A stretch of DNA of 64,000 nucleotides from Vibrio kanaloae (GCF_024347535.1 NZ_AP025497.1:1488001-1552000), one strand, 5' to 3'. Positions 53,704 through 61,774 are shown, counted from the stretch's first letter. Notes: a model not told the origin generated them from the letters alone. Numbers and translations: made by a program.

Positions 53704-56247
53704 ATGCCAATTAATTTCGAAAAGCGTTCATCTAGTAAGGGGACGGAAAAGAAAACTCATCCACGTGAAATCTACGACGCACTAGATCGACATGCTAATA
53801 AAGGTCCTCTTCGAGTTCCTGTCCAAAGTACAGTCTTGGATAATTGGTTTGATAACTACAAAGATCAGCGCGATGTGATAATCAAATTACCAACTGGCGA
53901 AGGAAAAACTCTTATCGGTTTACTAATACTACAGTCCAAGATTAACCAAAAAAAAGGGGCAAGTCTCTATATATGTCCCAACAAATACTTAGCCGATCAA
54001 GTTCGTATACAAGCAGATGAATTTGGTATTCAGCATTGCGCAATCAATGAGAATGGTCTGCCTGAGGACTTTATAAATGGTGAAAAGATACTCATCACAC
54101 ATGCTCAAATGGTTTTTAATGGTCGGAGTTCGAACTTCGGTATAGGACTGGATTCAGTTGATGTTGAAAACTTCCTTTTAGATGATGCACACAGCTGTAT
54201 CGAAATAATAAAAACAGGAAGTAAGTTCAAAATACCGCGTTCATCTGAATGTTTTAATGAGCTACTTCATTTGTTTGGGGAGGAGTTAAAAAAGCAAGGA
54301 GCGGGTACCTATGCGGATATTTGCAATGAGTCTAAAAGCGCAATCCTTGCCGTGCCATATTGGGATTGGGAAGGAAAACAAGATGAAGTTGTTCAAATCC
54401 TCTCAAAATACAATAAGAATATGGACAAATCAGTATGGTTTGTCTGGAACCTTTTAAAAGACAACTTAAAACATTGCTCTGCTGTTTTTTCAGGTAAAGG
54501 AATTGAAATATCTCCTAGATTATTGCCGATGGATATGTTTGGTTCATTCTTCAACGCGTCTCATCGTGTTTTCATGTCAGCAACAATATCAAACGATTCA
54601 TTTTTTATACGCGATCTTGGTTTAACTAAAGAGGTAATAGAAAACCCATTAACTTTTGAAAAGACATGGTCAGGTGAAAAAATGGTACTGATTCCTTCAC
54701 TAATTGATGGGAGTTTAACCAGAGAAAATATTGTAAACTGGGTCGGAAAGTGGAGGAATACTCAATACGGTGTTGTTGCTATAGCCCCTAGTAATTGGCA
54801 TACAAAAATTTGGGATAGCCTTGGCGCAACAACAGTAGATGCAGAAAACCTATTAACTGAAGTAGATAAGCTAAAGCAAGGTCAATTTCCGAATCCAGTC
54901 GTTATGGCGGCGAAGTATGATGGTATTGATTTACCAGATAACATGTGCCGTGTTCTTGTCATTGATTCGTTGCCCATAACTGAAACTATAACTGAAAAAT
55001 ACATTGAAAGTTGCATACCAAATAGTACGTTTACCCAAATAAAAACAGCTCAAACAATTGAGCAAGGGTTAGGTCGTGCAGTAAGAGGAGAAAAAGACTA
55101 TTGCATAATCCTACTCCTAGGTAACGATTTAGTTAAACAAATCAGATATAAAGGGTCTCGACCGTACCTTTCACCACAAACAAGGAAGCAAATTGATATT
55201 GGTTTAGAGCTAGCAAAGTATGCTCGAGAGGATAAGGATGATTCGCAAACCTATACTCAAATGCTTACTTCCGTCATCAACCAAGGCTTAGGACGAGATG
55301 AGTCTTGGAAACAATTCTATATTGATAGTATGAATTCGATTGATGTAGATGAATGTAGAGTGACATCGGGTAGCGATGAAATGCTAATTCTAGAGCGTAA
55401 GGCAGAGTGTTTTCACGCTGAAGGAAAACATGATAAAGCTATAAATACTATTCAAAGTCTATTAGATAACCGCTCAATCAATCTATCCCAAGAAGAGCGG
55501 GGTTGGTACCTACAAGAAATGTCTAGATATTTATATGCTCAAAATCGTGTCGAGGGTATGGCGATGCAAGTGAACGCTCATCGAACTAACAAACGCTTGT
55601 TCTTGCCACCAGATGGGTACCAATTTACAAAGATTGACCTTAAAGCACATGAAAGAATTTCGAATATTAAAAGCTTTATAGGTCAATACGATGACTTCGA
55701 AGACTTTCTTGTTTACATGGATGACGTGTTCTCGCGCCTTGTTTTTGGAGTTAAAGCAGAACGATTTGAAAGTGCGATTGACGAATTGGGAAGGTTTCTC
55801 GGTTTTAATACCGAACGCCCTGATGCTAACTGGAAGTCGGGACCTGACAACTTGTGGGCAATTAAGAGCGGTGAGTACCTATTTATAGAATGTAAAAGTG
55901 AAGTTAAATTGACTCGTTCTGAAATATTAAAAGAAGAAACAGGACAATTTAACAACAATATTGCTTGGTTTAAGCGCTTCTATCCAGGAGCTAACGTGAT
56001 TTACTCAATGATTATTCCGACAAAGAAAGTTAAATCAAACACTGGTTTCAACGAGTCAGTTGTGGTTCTTAGGGAGCGTGGGCTGAAATCCTTAGTCTCC
56101 AATGCAAGAGCATTTGTTTTAAGCTTTAAAAGTAGTGATCTCAGAAGCTTATCTGACACCGTTATTCATCAATCGATACATCAGTATAAATTAGACGCAG
56201 ATGAACTAGTTGATAACTATTTTGAACAAACACTATTAGTCCATTGA
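53704..56247 (+). CDS. Superfamily 2 helicase with C-terminal nuclease-like domain
   Basis: 847 aa. Q-like N-terminus, Walker A KLPTGEGKTL (residues 61-70), motif Ia YICPNKYLADQV, Ib LITHAQMVF, Walker B LLDDAH (158-163; DDAH instead of DEAH), motif III MSATIS and motif VI IEQGLGRAVRG (about 455-465). Residues 500-650 are a helical linker. Near 713-732, GPDNLW...YLFIECKSE forms D-(x)n-ExK of a restriction-endonuclease-like fold. Alone at the element's right end, the usual cargo place; probably a one-gene anti-phage or DNA-processing system (inference). RBS AAGGACAG. Confidence 0.7.
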   Translation: MPINFEKRSSSKGTEKKTHPREIYDALDRHANKGPLRVPVQSTVLDNWFDNYKDQRDVIIKLPTGEGKTLIGLLILQSKINQKKGASLYICPNKYLADQVRIQADEFGIQHCAINENGLPEDFINGEKILITHAQMVFNGRSSNFGIGLDSVDVENFLLDDAHSCIEIIKTGSKFKIPRSSECFNELLHLFGEELKKQGAGTYADICNESKSAILAVPYWDWEGKQDEVVQILSKYNKNMDKSVWFVWNLLKDNLKHCSAVFSGKGIEISPRLLPMDMFGSFFNASHRVFMSATISNDSFFIRDLGLTKEVIENPLTFEKTWSGEKMVLIPSLIDGSLTRENIVNWVGKWRNTQYGVVAIAPSNWHTKIWDSLGATTVDAENLLTEVDKLKQGQFPNPVVMAAKYDGIDLPDNMCRVLVIDSLPITETITEKYIESCIPNSTFTQIKTAQTIEQGLGRAVRGEKDYCIILLLGNDLVKQIRYKGSRPYLSPQTRKQIDIGLELAKYAREDKDDSQTYTQMLTSVINQGLGRDESWKQFYIDSMNSIDVDECRVTSGSDEMLILERKAECFHAEGKHDKAINTIQSLLDNRSINLSQEERGWYLQEMSRYLYAQNRVEGMAMQVNAHRTNKRLFLPPDGYQFTKIDLKAHERISNIKSFIGQYDDFEDFLVYMDDVFSRLVFGVKAERFESAIDELGRFLGFNTERPDANWKSGPDNLWAIKSGEYLFIECKSEVKLTRSEILKEETGQFNNNIAWFKRFYPGANVIYSMIIPTKKVKSNTGFNESVVVLRERGLKSLVSNARAFVLSFKSSDLRSLSDTVIHQSIHQYKLDADELVDNYFEQTLLVH

Positions 56248-56261
56248 TATAATGATTTAAT

Positions 56262-56297
56262 TTGATAGTGCTGATTTTAATTGAACAGCACTATCAA
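56262..56297 (+). terminator. Hairpin after helicase gene
   Basis: TTGATAGTGCTG and CAGCACTATCAA form a perfect 12-bp stem 15 bases after the stop; no long T run. Confidence 0.6.
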
Positions 56298-56459
56298 AAC
56301 CGAGCAAGACGCTTGGCTTTATAGATTGTAAGGAACTAGGTTTTGATCAAATCTAGTTTATCTGAACTTAATCGTTTAGAACTTATACCCTAAATGATTT
56401 CTGTCCAGAAACGTGTTAGAAAGAGCTTGTTTTTGGTTGTAAGAATGCAAAATTATAAA

Positions 56460-56476
56460 GCTACACATTTGCTACA
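56460..56476 (+). repeat. Candidate integrase arm-type site, right
   Basis: GCTACACATTTGCTACA, 16 of 17 bases as at 45,635, about 70 bases inside the right junction. Confidence 0.6.
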
Positions 56477-56547
56477 TGTATTATATTTTAAAGTTGAGTT
56501 TTAGTTTTAAGTTGTTGATATAGAAGGTATTGGTGTGTTGTTTATTT

Positions 56548-56568
56548 CACCTTAACAGGGCGTTATGT
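56548..56568 (+). repeat. attC37, right end after the element
   Basis: CACCTTAACAGGGCG then R' GTTATGT. Joined to 45,387-45,502 it gives a complete class T site. Confidence 0.85.
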
Positions 56569-56582
56569 GAATAGGGAAAATC

Positions 56583-56990
56583 ATGACATTACGAGTAGTT
56601 CCAGAATTGTATTGTTTCGATATAAATGTAAGTAAGGCTTTTTTCACAGATATTCTTGGTTTTGCCATCAAATACGAAAGGCCAGAAGAACTGTTTGTAT
56701 ATTTAACACTCGACGGTGTAGATTTAATGTTAGAAGGTTTATCTAGTCAAAACCGTAAGTGGATCACTGGTAATCCAGAATTCCCGTTGGGTTGTGGTGT
56801 GAACTTTCAGTGGGACGTTAATGATATTGAACGCTTATATTGTGAAGTTTGCTCGAAATCTAATGAGTCAATTTATCTAGCGCTCGAATCTAAATCGTAT
56901 GAATGTGGTAATAAGTCCGTCGTTCAAAAGCAGTTTATCGTGCAATCACCAGACGGGTACTTGTTTAGGTTCTGTCAGAACGTCTGTTGA
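56583..56990 (+). CDS. VOC/glyoxalase-bleomycin resistance-like protein (cassette 38)
   Basis: 135 aa. VPELYCFDINVSKAFFTDILGFAIKYERPEE opens a VOC fold of the bleomycin-resistance type, with VDLMLEGL and a C-terminal QSPDGYLFRFC. Usually a dimeric drug-binding or metal-dependent enzyme. The cassette's ends match over ten bases (GTTATGTGAA), so it was not damaged by the neighbouring element. Confidence 0.75.
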   Translation: MTLRVVPELYCFDINVSKAFFTDILGFAIKYERPEELFVYLTLDGVDLMLEGLSSQNRKWITGNPEFPLGCGVNFQWDVNDIERLYCEVCSKSNESIYLALESKSYECGNKSVVQKQFIVQSPDGYLFRFCQNVC

Positions 56991-56998
56991 CAATCTTC

Positions 56999-57128
56999 AC
57001 ATAACAAAGCATTTAAGAGGGATTCACAACGCTTGGCAGTTTTGGTTCAAAGTTCAGCTTAAGTGTTTATGGCACAATGGTTTAGTTTGGGTGGTTTGCG
57101 TTGTTCACCCCTTAATGCGGCGTTATGA
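56999..57128 (+). repeat. attC38 (class L)
   Basis: R'' ACATAAC, R' GTTATGA; the right arm is CCCCTTAATGCGGCG. Confidence 0.9.
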
Positions 57129-57133
57129 GGCGT

Positions 57134-57580
57134 ATGGATATTCAACTAATAAAAATAGAAAGTGATGAGTTTGAAAGTCTGTTTTCAGTTGTGAAACAAG
57201 GACTTTATTCGCATGTTGATGCCGTCTTTGGTTGGTGTAATGAGTTTCAGGTCAATCGCTTAAAAAGTGACTATGAGCCTCATTGGTTTCACTGGGTTTG
57301 TCTCAATAACACGCGAGTTGGAATGCTGTGCTTCAAGCCATACGACAATGCCATTCATGTACATTTACTCATTATATTTCCAGAATTTCAAAATCAACAA
57401 TTGGGCAAAAGGGTCATGAATATGGTTCACGACATAGCGCGAGAGCAAGAGCGTAGTCAAGTAACCTTATCAAGCTTTACTAGAAATGAGTCAGCGGTAA
57501 GTTTTTACAAATCTCTTGGCTATAAGGTGACTGAAAGCGATGAAAACTTCCTTTCTTTGTCGCTTCAACTTGCCTCATAA
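57134..57580 (+). CDS. GNAT acetyltransferase (cassette 39)
   Basis: 148 aa from ATG 57134; an in-frame ATG at 57125 lies inside the R' core and cannot be excluded. VHLLIIFPEFQNQQLGKRVMNMV carries the acetyl-CoA loop (QNQQLGK), and RNESAVSFYKSLGYKV is the C-terminal GNAT block. Substrate unknown. Confidence 0.75.
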   Translation: MDIQLIKIESDEFESLFSVVKQGLYSHVDAVFGWCNEFQVNRLKSDYEPHWFHWVCLNNTRVGMLCFKPYDNAIHVHLLIIFPEFQNQQLGKRVMNMVHDIAREQERSQVTLSSFTRNESAVSFYKSLGYKVTESDENFLSLSLQLAS

Positions 57581-57701
57581 CAAGCGTTTAAGACAGATTC
57601 GCAACGCTCGGAATTTTCAGCTCAAGTTGAATTTTGTGTTTACGGTGCAATGGGTTAGGCTGGGTGGCAGGCGTCGCTCACTACTTAACGCGGCGTTAGC
57701 T
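57575..57701 (+). repeat. attC39 (class L)
   Basis: R'' TCATAAC, R' GTTAGCT. Confidence 0.9.
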
Positions 57702-57723
57702 ATTCTCAATAAACAGGTGGAAT

Positions 57724-58530
57724 ATGATTTTTGATTTTTCGGAGCTTAGTGACTCAAATTTAGATTACATAGATAAGATTGTTGATCGCTATAAAGAAGT
57801 CATCGTTCCTTTTTACACAAATAACCTTGAAAAAGGTCGAGATTTCAACGGTTTTGGTTCAGGTTTTGTTGTCAAACACCTAGGTAGCTATTTTGTAGTT
57901 ACAGCAGAACATGTTATGTCAGATGCTAAAAGGTATGGAATGTCAGCTATCGCATTTGGTGAGCGAAAAATGATCCTCGAACATATTGCGGTTGTATTTA
58001 ATAAAAAAAGAGATGTAGCGGCATTCTGTATAGACAAATGGATGAAAAGTGAGGGAATTAAAGATTTACCTCATACCACCCTTTATGATGATTCTAGCTT
58101 TGAATCAGTCAATGAGAATCCTTTCTTTCTTTTAATGGGGTACCCTGGAACAAAAAATCGAGTACGTGATTTCCGTAAAGGGCTAAACCCGCATTTATTC
58201 AGTATCACAGCAGAACAAATTTCCGCACCTAATAAGTTGAAAACAAACGTAGAATCACCACTTTATTATGAATTCCATCCCAAAAAATTAATCGATAGTT
58301 TCAGTAAAAAATTTGGCAGCCCACCTGATTTATATGGTATGAGCGGTGGTCCCGCATTTGAGCTGCAAGCGAGACGTCCTATGCTGATGCAATCCGACAC
58401 CAAAATCGAGTTTTCTCTTTGCTTACGTGGAGTGTTAGTCGAATGGCATAAGTCTCACAAATGCATTTTGTCGTCTACAAAAGACGTAGTAGAAGTGCTA
58501 TTGGAAATGAGCCTAGAAAAAGAAAGCTAA
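57724..58530 (+). CDS. Trypsin-like serine protease domain protein (cassette 40)
   Basis: 268 aa. GSGFVVKHLGSYFVVTAEHVM (catalytic His near residue 58), KKRDVAAFCI (Asp near 98) and LYGMSGGPAFEL (Ser near 217) give a complete chymotrypsin-fold triad. No signal peptide, so it is cytosolic. Stand-alone trypsin-like domains of this kind occur as effectors or regulators in bacterial defence systems; the substrate is unknown. Stop lies in the attC arm. Confidence 0.75.
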   Translation: MIFDFSELSDSNLDYIDKIVDRYKEVIVPFYTNNLEKGRDFNGFGSGFVVKHLGSYFVVTAEHVMSDAKRYGMSAIAFGERKMILEHIAVVFNKKRDVAAFCIDKWMKSEGIKDLPHTTLYDDSSFESVNENPFFLLMGYPGTKNRVRDFRKGLNPHLFSITAEQISAPNKLKTNVESPLYYEFHPKKLIDSFSKKFGSPPDLYGMSGGPAFELQARRPMLMQSDTKIEFSLCLRGVLVEWHKSHKCILSSTKDVVEVLLEMSLEKES

Positions 58531-58652
58531 CAAAGCATTTAAGAGTGATTCCCAACGCTTGGCATTTCTCATTCCATCGTTGGGTTTTGTGTTTACGGTG
58601 GTATGGTTTAGTTATATGGAAGCGTTGCTCACACCTTAATGCGGCGTTATGT
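58525..58652 (+). repeat. attC40 (class L)
   Basis: R'' AGCTAAC, R' GTTATGT; centre TTTCTCATTCCATCGTTGGG, as in attC1. Confidence 0.9.
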
Positions 58653-58674
58653 GCACACCCATTTTAAAATAGAT

Positions 58675-59154
58675 TCATGTTGTCTGAGCCCTTACAGTTT
58701 GCCAGAAATGAATCCCTAAAAGCACTGATGGTGTAGCCGTTAATAAGGTAATTAAACCAGCGTCCCAAGGCGAGAAAGTGATCAGTAGAATCTGAAGAAA
58801 CAGAAAAAATATAAAGACAATTGGCAATAGTAAGTATGTAAGTGTCATACCAAGAGCCTTTGAAATGTCATCAAGCGTATTAGCATCGTAAAAGAGTTTC
58901 AAAAGGTATGCTAAACCACTAAGAACTAACCAGAATACAGAGTAGACGATAAAGTGGTCATCATACTTTTTAGCCATTTCTACTTTATATTGTTCAAACA
59001 CGCCAAGTGCCGATAAACTCCAAATGACGAAAATTAGCTTGATACAATTTAATGTGATATTTGACTGTCGAAGTCTAAGAACTAACTCTTGTAACATAGG
59101 CCTGTAATACTTTGAAATAATGTCAATTATCCTATAAATATGTGCATATAACAA
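58675..59154 (-). CDS. Membrane protein in reverse orientation (cassette 41)
   Basis: 159 aa (or 140 aa from Met 59,097) with four hydrophobic helices (CIKLIFVIWSLSALGVF, FIVYSVFWLVLSGLAYLLKL, LGMTLTYLLLPIVFIFFLFLQILLITF, GLITLLTATPSVLLGI). The only cassette gene read against the array. The 159-aa start lies inside attC41, so the shorter form is more likely. It must have its own promoter. Not recognised. Confidence 0.6.
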   Translation of the reverse strand: MLYAHIYRIIDIISKYYRPMLQELVLRLRQSNITLNCIKLIFVIWSLSALGVFEQYKVEMAKKYDDHFIVYSVFWLVLSGLAYLLKLFYDANTLDDISKALGMTLTYLLLPIVFIFFLFLQILLITFSPWDAGLITLLTATPSVLLGIHFWQTVRAQTT

Positions 59155-59274
59155 AGCGTTTAAGGCAGATTCCCAACGCTTGGCGTTTGCATTCTAAGTT
59201 GGGTTAAGTGTTTACGGTATAAAGGTTTAGGTTAGGTGGTTTAGCGTTGCTCACTACTTAACGCGGCGTTATGT
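59146..59274 (+). repeat. attC41 (class L)
   Basis: R'' ATATAAC, R' GTTATGT. R'' differs from the cassette start (GTTATGTGCACA) at one position, so a point change has occurred. Confidence 0.9.
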
Positions 59275-59298
59275 TTAATTTGAATGTGAAGGTGTTAA

Positions 59299-59499
59299 AT
59301 GGAAGAAATATTCCTAATTGCAGCAATAGTATCTGCGTTAAATCTTCTTCATGCTATTGTATATAAATCTATTTTCTTTGCTGGCGGATGGATTGATTAT
59401 CATGAAAATAGGTCTCATTTTTGGGCAGGATTTTTCACATTTCTTCTTTTCGTATTCTTTTATGGTGGTTTTTATTTCTTCATCTTTCCAGAAGTTTAA
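59299..59499 (+). CDS. Small membrane protein, 66 aa (cassette 42)
   Basis: Two hydrophobic stretches (FLIAAIVSALNLLHAIVY and GFFTFLLFVFFYGGFYFFIF) with HENRSH between, forming a membrane hairpin. RBS AAGG at 59,289. Could be a hole-forming or regulatory peptide; not recognised. Confidence 0.6.
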   Translation: MEEIFLIAAIVSALNLLHAIVYKSIFFAGGWIDYHENRSHFWAGFFTFLLFVFFYGGFYFFIFPEV

Positions 59500-59554
59500 T
59501 GGTGTTTGTTTGAGGCATGGCGAACCCAGATATTCTTTTGATACACGACTAAAA

Positions 59555-59682
59555 ACATAACAAAGCATTTAAGACGGATTCCCAACGCTTGGCATTTTCG
59601 GTTTGATTCAGCATTAGTGTTTACGGCACAATGGTTTAGGTAGGGTGGCCTGCGTTGCTCACCACTTAATGCGGCGTTATGT
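59555..59682 (+). repeat. attC42 (class L)
   Basis: R'' ACATAAC, R' GTTATGT. Confidence 0.9.
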
Positions 59683-59698
59683 TCTAGGGAGAAATCAA

Positions 59699-60070
59699 GT
59701 GGTTGAACGAGTTACTTACGAAAGCTTACCTCAAATCGCAGGGCCTTATGTCCATGCAACAAAGCACAACAAAACACTTTATATATCAGGGCTTACAGCT
59801 TACGGTACTGATGCTCAAGTTCTTAGTTTGACAGAACAGGCCAAAGAGATTCTCGATCAAATTTCAACGGTTCTCAAAGCGGAAGGCTGTGCAAAAAACA
59901 ACTTAGTAAAGCTAACCATTTTTGTTCGTGATATATCTAAGTTAGCTAGTATCCGAGAGCTACTATTTCATTTCTATGACGGCCATTTGCCAGCTTGTTC
60001 TCTGGTTGAAGTTTCTAAGCTCATTCATCCGGACTTACAAATTGAAATTGAGGCAGTAGTAGCGCTTTGA
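59699..60070 (+). CDS. RidA/YjgF family protein (cassette 43)
   Basis: 123 aa from GTG 59699 (AGGGAGAAA just upstream); earlier codons lie in attC42. QIAGPYVHATKHNKTLYISG, LKAEGCAKNNLVKLTIFVRD and a C-terminal LPACSLVEVSKLIHPDLQIEIEAV with the family positions, though the catalytic Arg of 'PaRt' is replaced (PACS), so deaminase activity on 2-aminoacrylate is doubtful. Confidence 0.75.
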   Translation: MVERVTYESLPQIAGPYVHATKHNKTLYISGLTAYGTDAQVLSLTEQAKEILDQISTVLKAEGCAKNNLVKLTIFVRDISKLASIRELLFHFYDGHLPACSLVEVSKLIHPDLQIEIEAVVAL

Positions 60071-60076
60071 GTGCGA

Positions 60077-60087
60077 ACATAACAAAG
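60077..60087 (+). repeat. attC43, left end before the IS
   Basis: ACATAACAAAG: R'' plus the first bases of the left arm. The site continues at 61,272. Confidence 0.9.
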
Positions 60088-60105
60088 AGACTATGGCGTC
60101 AATAG

Positions 60106-61062
60106 TTAATTTTTGGCGCTACCTTTATCCCACATTACGCCGTCTCTTATCATTGAATTAAGTATTACAACCATCTTTCTCATGCAGGCAACGATTGCGA
60201 CTTTTTTTGGTTTACCTGCCGCGAGTAATCGTTCATAAGTAGCCTTAAAAACGGGGTTACATTGGATGGCAGACATCATTGCCATATACATAACGGTTCT
60301 AACTTGAGGTCGACCTCCTTTTATCATCCGTTTGCCTTTAAAGCGTCCACTTTCTCTTGTTATAGGTGCTACGCCAATGAGAGAAGAAGCTTGCTTGTTA
60401 GTAATAAAACCGAGTTCGGGTACATTGCTAATTAAGGAGGCGGCTAGGACTTTTCCAACGCCTGGCATGCTTTGAAGAATGGTGCTCTTAGCTTGGTACT
60501 CAGGACTGCTCTCAATCAGTTTTGCTATCTTTGCCTCTACTTTTTCAAGCTGATTTTTTAGAGCGGTCAGAATCGGGGTAATGGTCGATGAGATATTTTT
60601 AGGTAATATTTGTAGTCGGTTTCTTTCCATGGTTTGCATGGTGAGTAGTTGGTTCCGCCTCGTGACTAAGTCACTCATAAGGCGTATGTTTTCACTTTTT
60701 AGCTTAGTCAGTTCGGGTTGAACTCTTTCGGCATAATGTGCGATGAGCGCGGCATCTAAGCGGTCATTCTTAGCACGTTGCCCAATAGCCTCAGCAAACC
60801 TTTTAATACGTAGTGGGTTGGCAACAACATAAGGTAATTTGGCTTTGTCACATGCGAGTATGAACGGCATTTCTAATCGACCTGTAGCTTCAATTACGAC
60901 GCGTTGAGGTTTGTGTTTCTTAATGGTTTTGATGGCATCGCTGATGCCTTTATCGGTATTTGGTACGGTGAAATAAATGTCGAGTGGACGGATATAGATG
61001 TCTAATTGTGACTTACCAGTATCAACGCCAACATTAATGTTTTGAAGTGTGTTTGTATTCAT
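60106..61062 (-). CDS. IS110-family recombinase (DEDD transposase)
   Basis: 318 aa. N-terminal RuvC-like domain with acidic residues in NVGVDTGKSQLD (Asp near 13), VVIEATG (Glu near 60) and KNDRLDAALIAHYA (Asp pair near 98 and 101). Coiled-coil 150-190, then the Tnp C-terminal domain SMPGVGKVLAASLIS...SSLIGVAPITRESGRFKGKR with the catalytic Ser in RESG. Such enzymes recombine DNA guided by a bridge RNA from their own non-coding end. Confidence 0.9.
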   Translation of the reverse strand: MNTNTLQNINVGVDTGKSQLDIYIRPLDIYFTVPNTDKGISDAIKTIKKHKPQRVVIEATGRLEMPFILACDKAKLPYVVANPLRIKRFAEAIGQRAKNDRLDAALIAHYAERVQPELTKLKSENIRLMSDLVTRRNQLLTMQTMERNRLQILPKNISSTITPILTALKNQLEKVEAKIAKLIESSPEYQAKSTILQSMPGVGKVLAASLISNVPELGFITNKQASSLIGVAPITRESGRFKGKRMIKGGRPQVRTVMYMAMMSAIQCNPVFKATYERLLAAGKPKKVAIVACMRKMVVILNSMIRDGVMWDKGSAKN

Positions 61063-61095
61063 AATAAGCTAACTCTTGCTTGCAAATGCGGGCTC

Positions 61096-61238
61096 GAGAC
61101 CCAGAAGACTATTCGAGTGTGGTGCTTGGAGTTCTATCTGACGTTCGTACTTGTTATCGGTCTCTCAATAGAGGAGCCGTCGTTTAATCGAACTATCAGA
61201 TAGAAGAACTTTAGTTGCAGCTAAAGTCTGGGTCTCAC
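61096..61238 (-). ncRNA. Candidate bridge RNA of the IS110-group element
   Basis: Folded by eye, minus strand. Outer stem GAGACCCAGA/TCTGGGTCTC; 5' hairpin ACTTTAG/CTAAAGT; then a stem 61,132-61,141/61,196-61,205 enclosing GTTCG/CGAAC, an internal loop and hairpin 61,159-61,178. Loop arms are TTAAACG (opposite 61,181-61,187) and ATAACAA (opposite 61,151-61,157), equal to the two target halves. A further segment, AGACTAT at 61,106-61,112, equals the IS end at 60,088-60,094 and would be a donor guide. Confidence 0.7.
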
Positions 61239-61271
61239 CTTACCCGATTGGAGTGCTTATTATCCATACAA

Positions 61272-61388
61272 AGCGTTTAAGAGGGATTTGGCACGCGTGG
61301 CACTTTCAGTTTGCGTTGAGTTTGGTGTTTAAGGTGCTTTGCAGAACTTATGTATTGCGTGCCTGCACCCCTTAACGCGGCGTTATGT
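61272..61388 (+). repeat. attC43, right part after the IS (class K)
   Basis: AG core, CGTTTAAGAGGGATTTGGCACGCG and R' GTTATGT. Together with 60,077-60,085 it is a complete site. Confidence 0.9.
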
Positions 61389-61416
61389 GCCAGTTCGGAA
61401 AATGGAGAAATAATCT

Positions 61417-61758
61417 ATGGAAAAGTGGTTGATAGATGTGAGTGAAGCGTTGGATGAAGCACTGCATGCTATTTCTTCTGGCGAAATTCCGAAGGAAAAT
61501 ATGTATCAACTAGCATCAATTTTTTACTCTAAACGAAATCATATGAACAATGATGCGTTGTTTGAAATGATGAACAACGAAATTGATGAACAAGTTAAAA
61601 CAGATTGGTCATTCGATTCTAATTCGAAAAAACAGTACAAGTTTCATTTTGTATCGTCTTATCTGCTTTGTTTTGTAGTCGCAGGTAAAATTGATGAGTT
61701 CTTCTACGATCAAATCATGGAATATGTGAATGAAAACTTGGACTTATTTGAAGACTAG
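61417..61758 (+). CDS. Hypothetical helical protein (cassette 44)
   Basis: 113 aa, acidic, all-helical (LIDVSEALDEALHAISSGEIPKENMYQLASIFYSKRNHM, then DEFFYDQIMEYVNENLDLF). No recognised domain. Cassette ends match over ten bases (GTTATGTGCC). Confidence 0.6.
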   Translation: MEKWLIDVSEALDEALHAISSGEIPKENMYQLASIFYSKRNHMNNDALFEMMNNEIDEQVKTDWSFDSNSKKQYKFHFVSSYLLCFVVAGKIDEFFYDQIMEYVNENLDLFED

Positions 61759-61774
61759 TTCACGTAAATCAGGC

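Larger units (their letters stand above)
45492..56558 (+). mobile_element. Integrative element inserted in attC37, about 11 kb
   Basis: Flanked by the direct repeat CACCTTAACAG (45,492 and 56,548), extended by KGCG. GCTACAYATTTGCTACA occurs near both ends in the same orientation (45,635-45,651 and 56,460-56,476), as expected of integrase arm sites. Contents: tyrosine integrase, unknown, AlpA-like, VirE-like, CoiA-like, two small genes, helicase-nuclease. All genes on +. It resembles P4-type satellites in layout but no structural phage gene is seen. Confidence 0.85.
60088..61271 (-). mobile_element. IS110-group insertion sequence in attC43
   Basis: About 1.18 kb between two AG dinucleotides (60,086-60,087 and 61,272-61,273). 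The target before insertion reads ATAACAA-AG-CGTTTAA, the conserved left arm of attC. No target duplication beyond the core and no terminal inverted repeats, as in IS110. A ~205-bp leader precedes the transposase gene and only 18 bases follow it, which is the IS110 rather than IS1111 layout. Confidence 0.85.

Noticed and set aside
45503..56558. Group IIC-attC intron at the split attC37
   Set aside because: No reverse transcriptase or intron domain V; a tyrosine integrase, core repeats and arm sites explain the insertion.
60088..61271. IS1111-attC group assignment for the IS
   Set aside because: The long non-coding part is upstream of the transposase, only 18 bases follow it, and no subterminal inverted repeats are seen; this fits the IS110 group.
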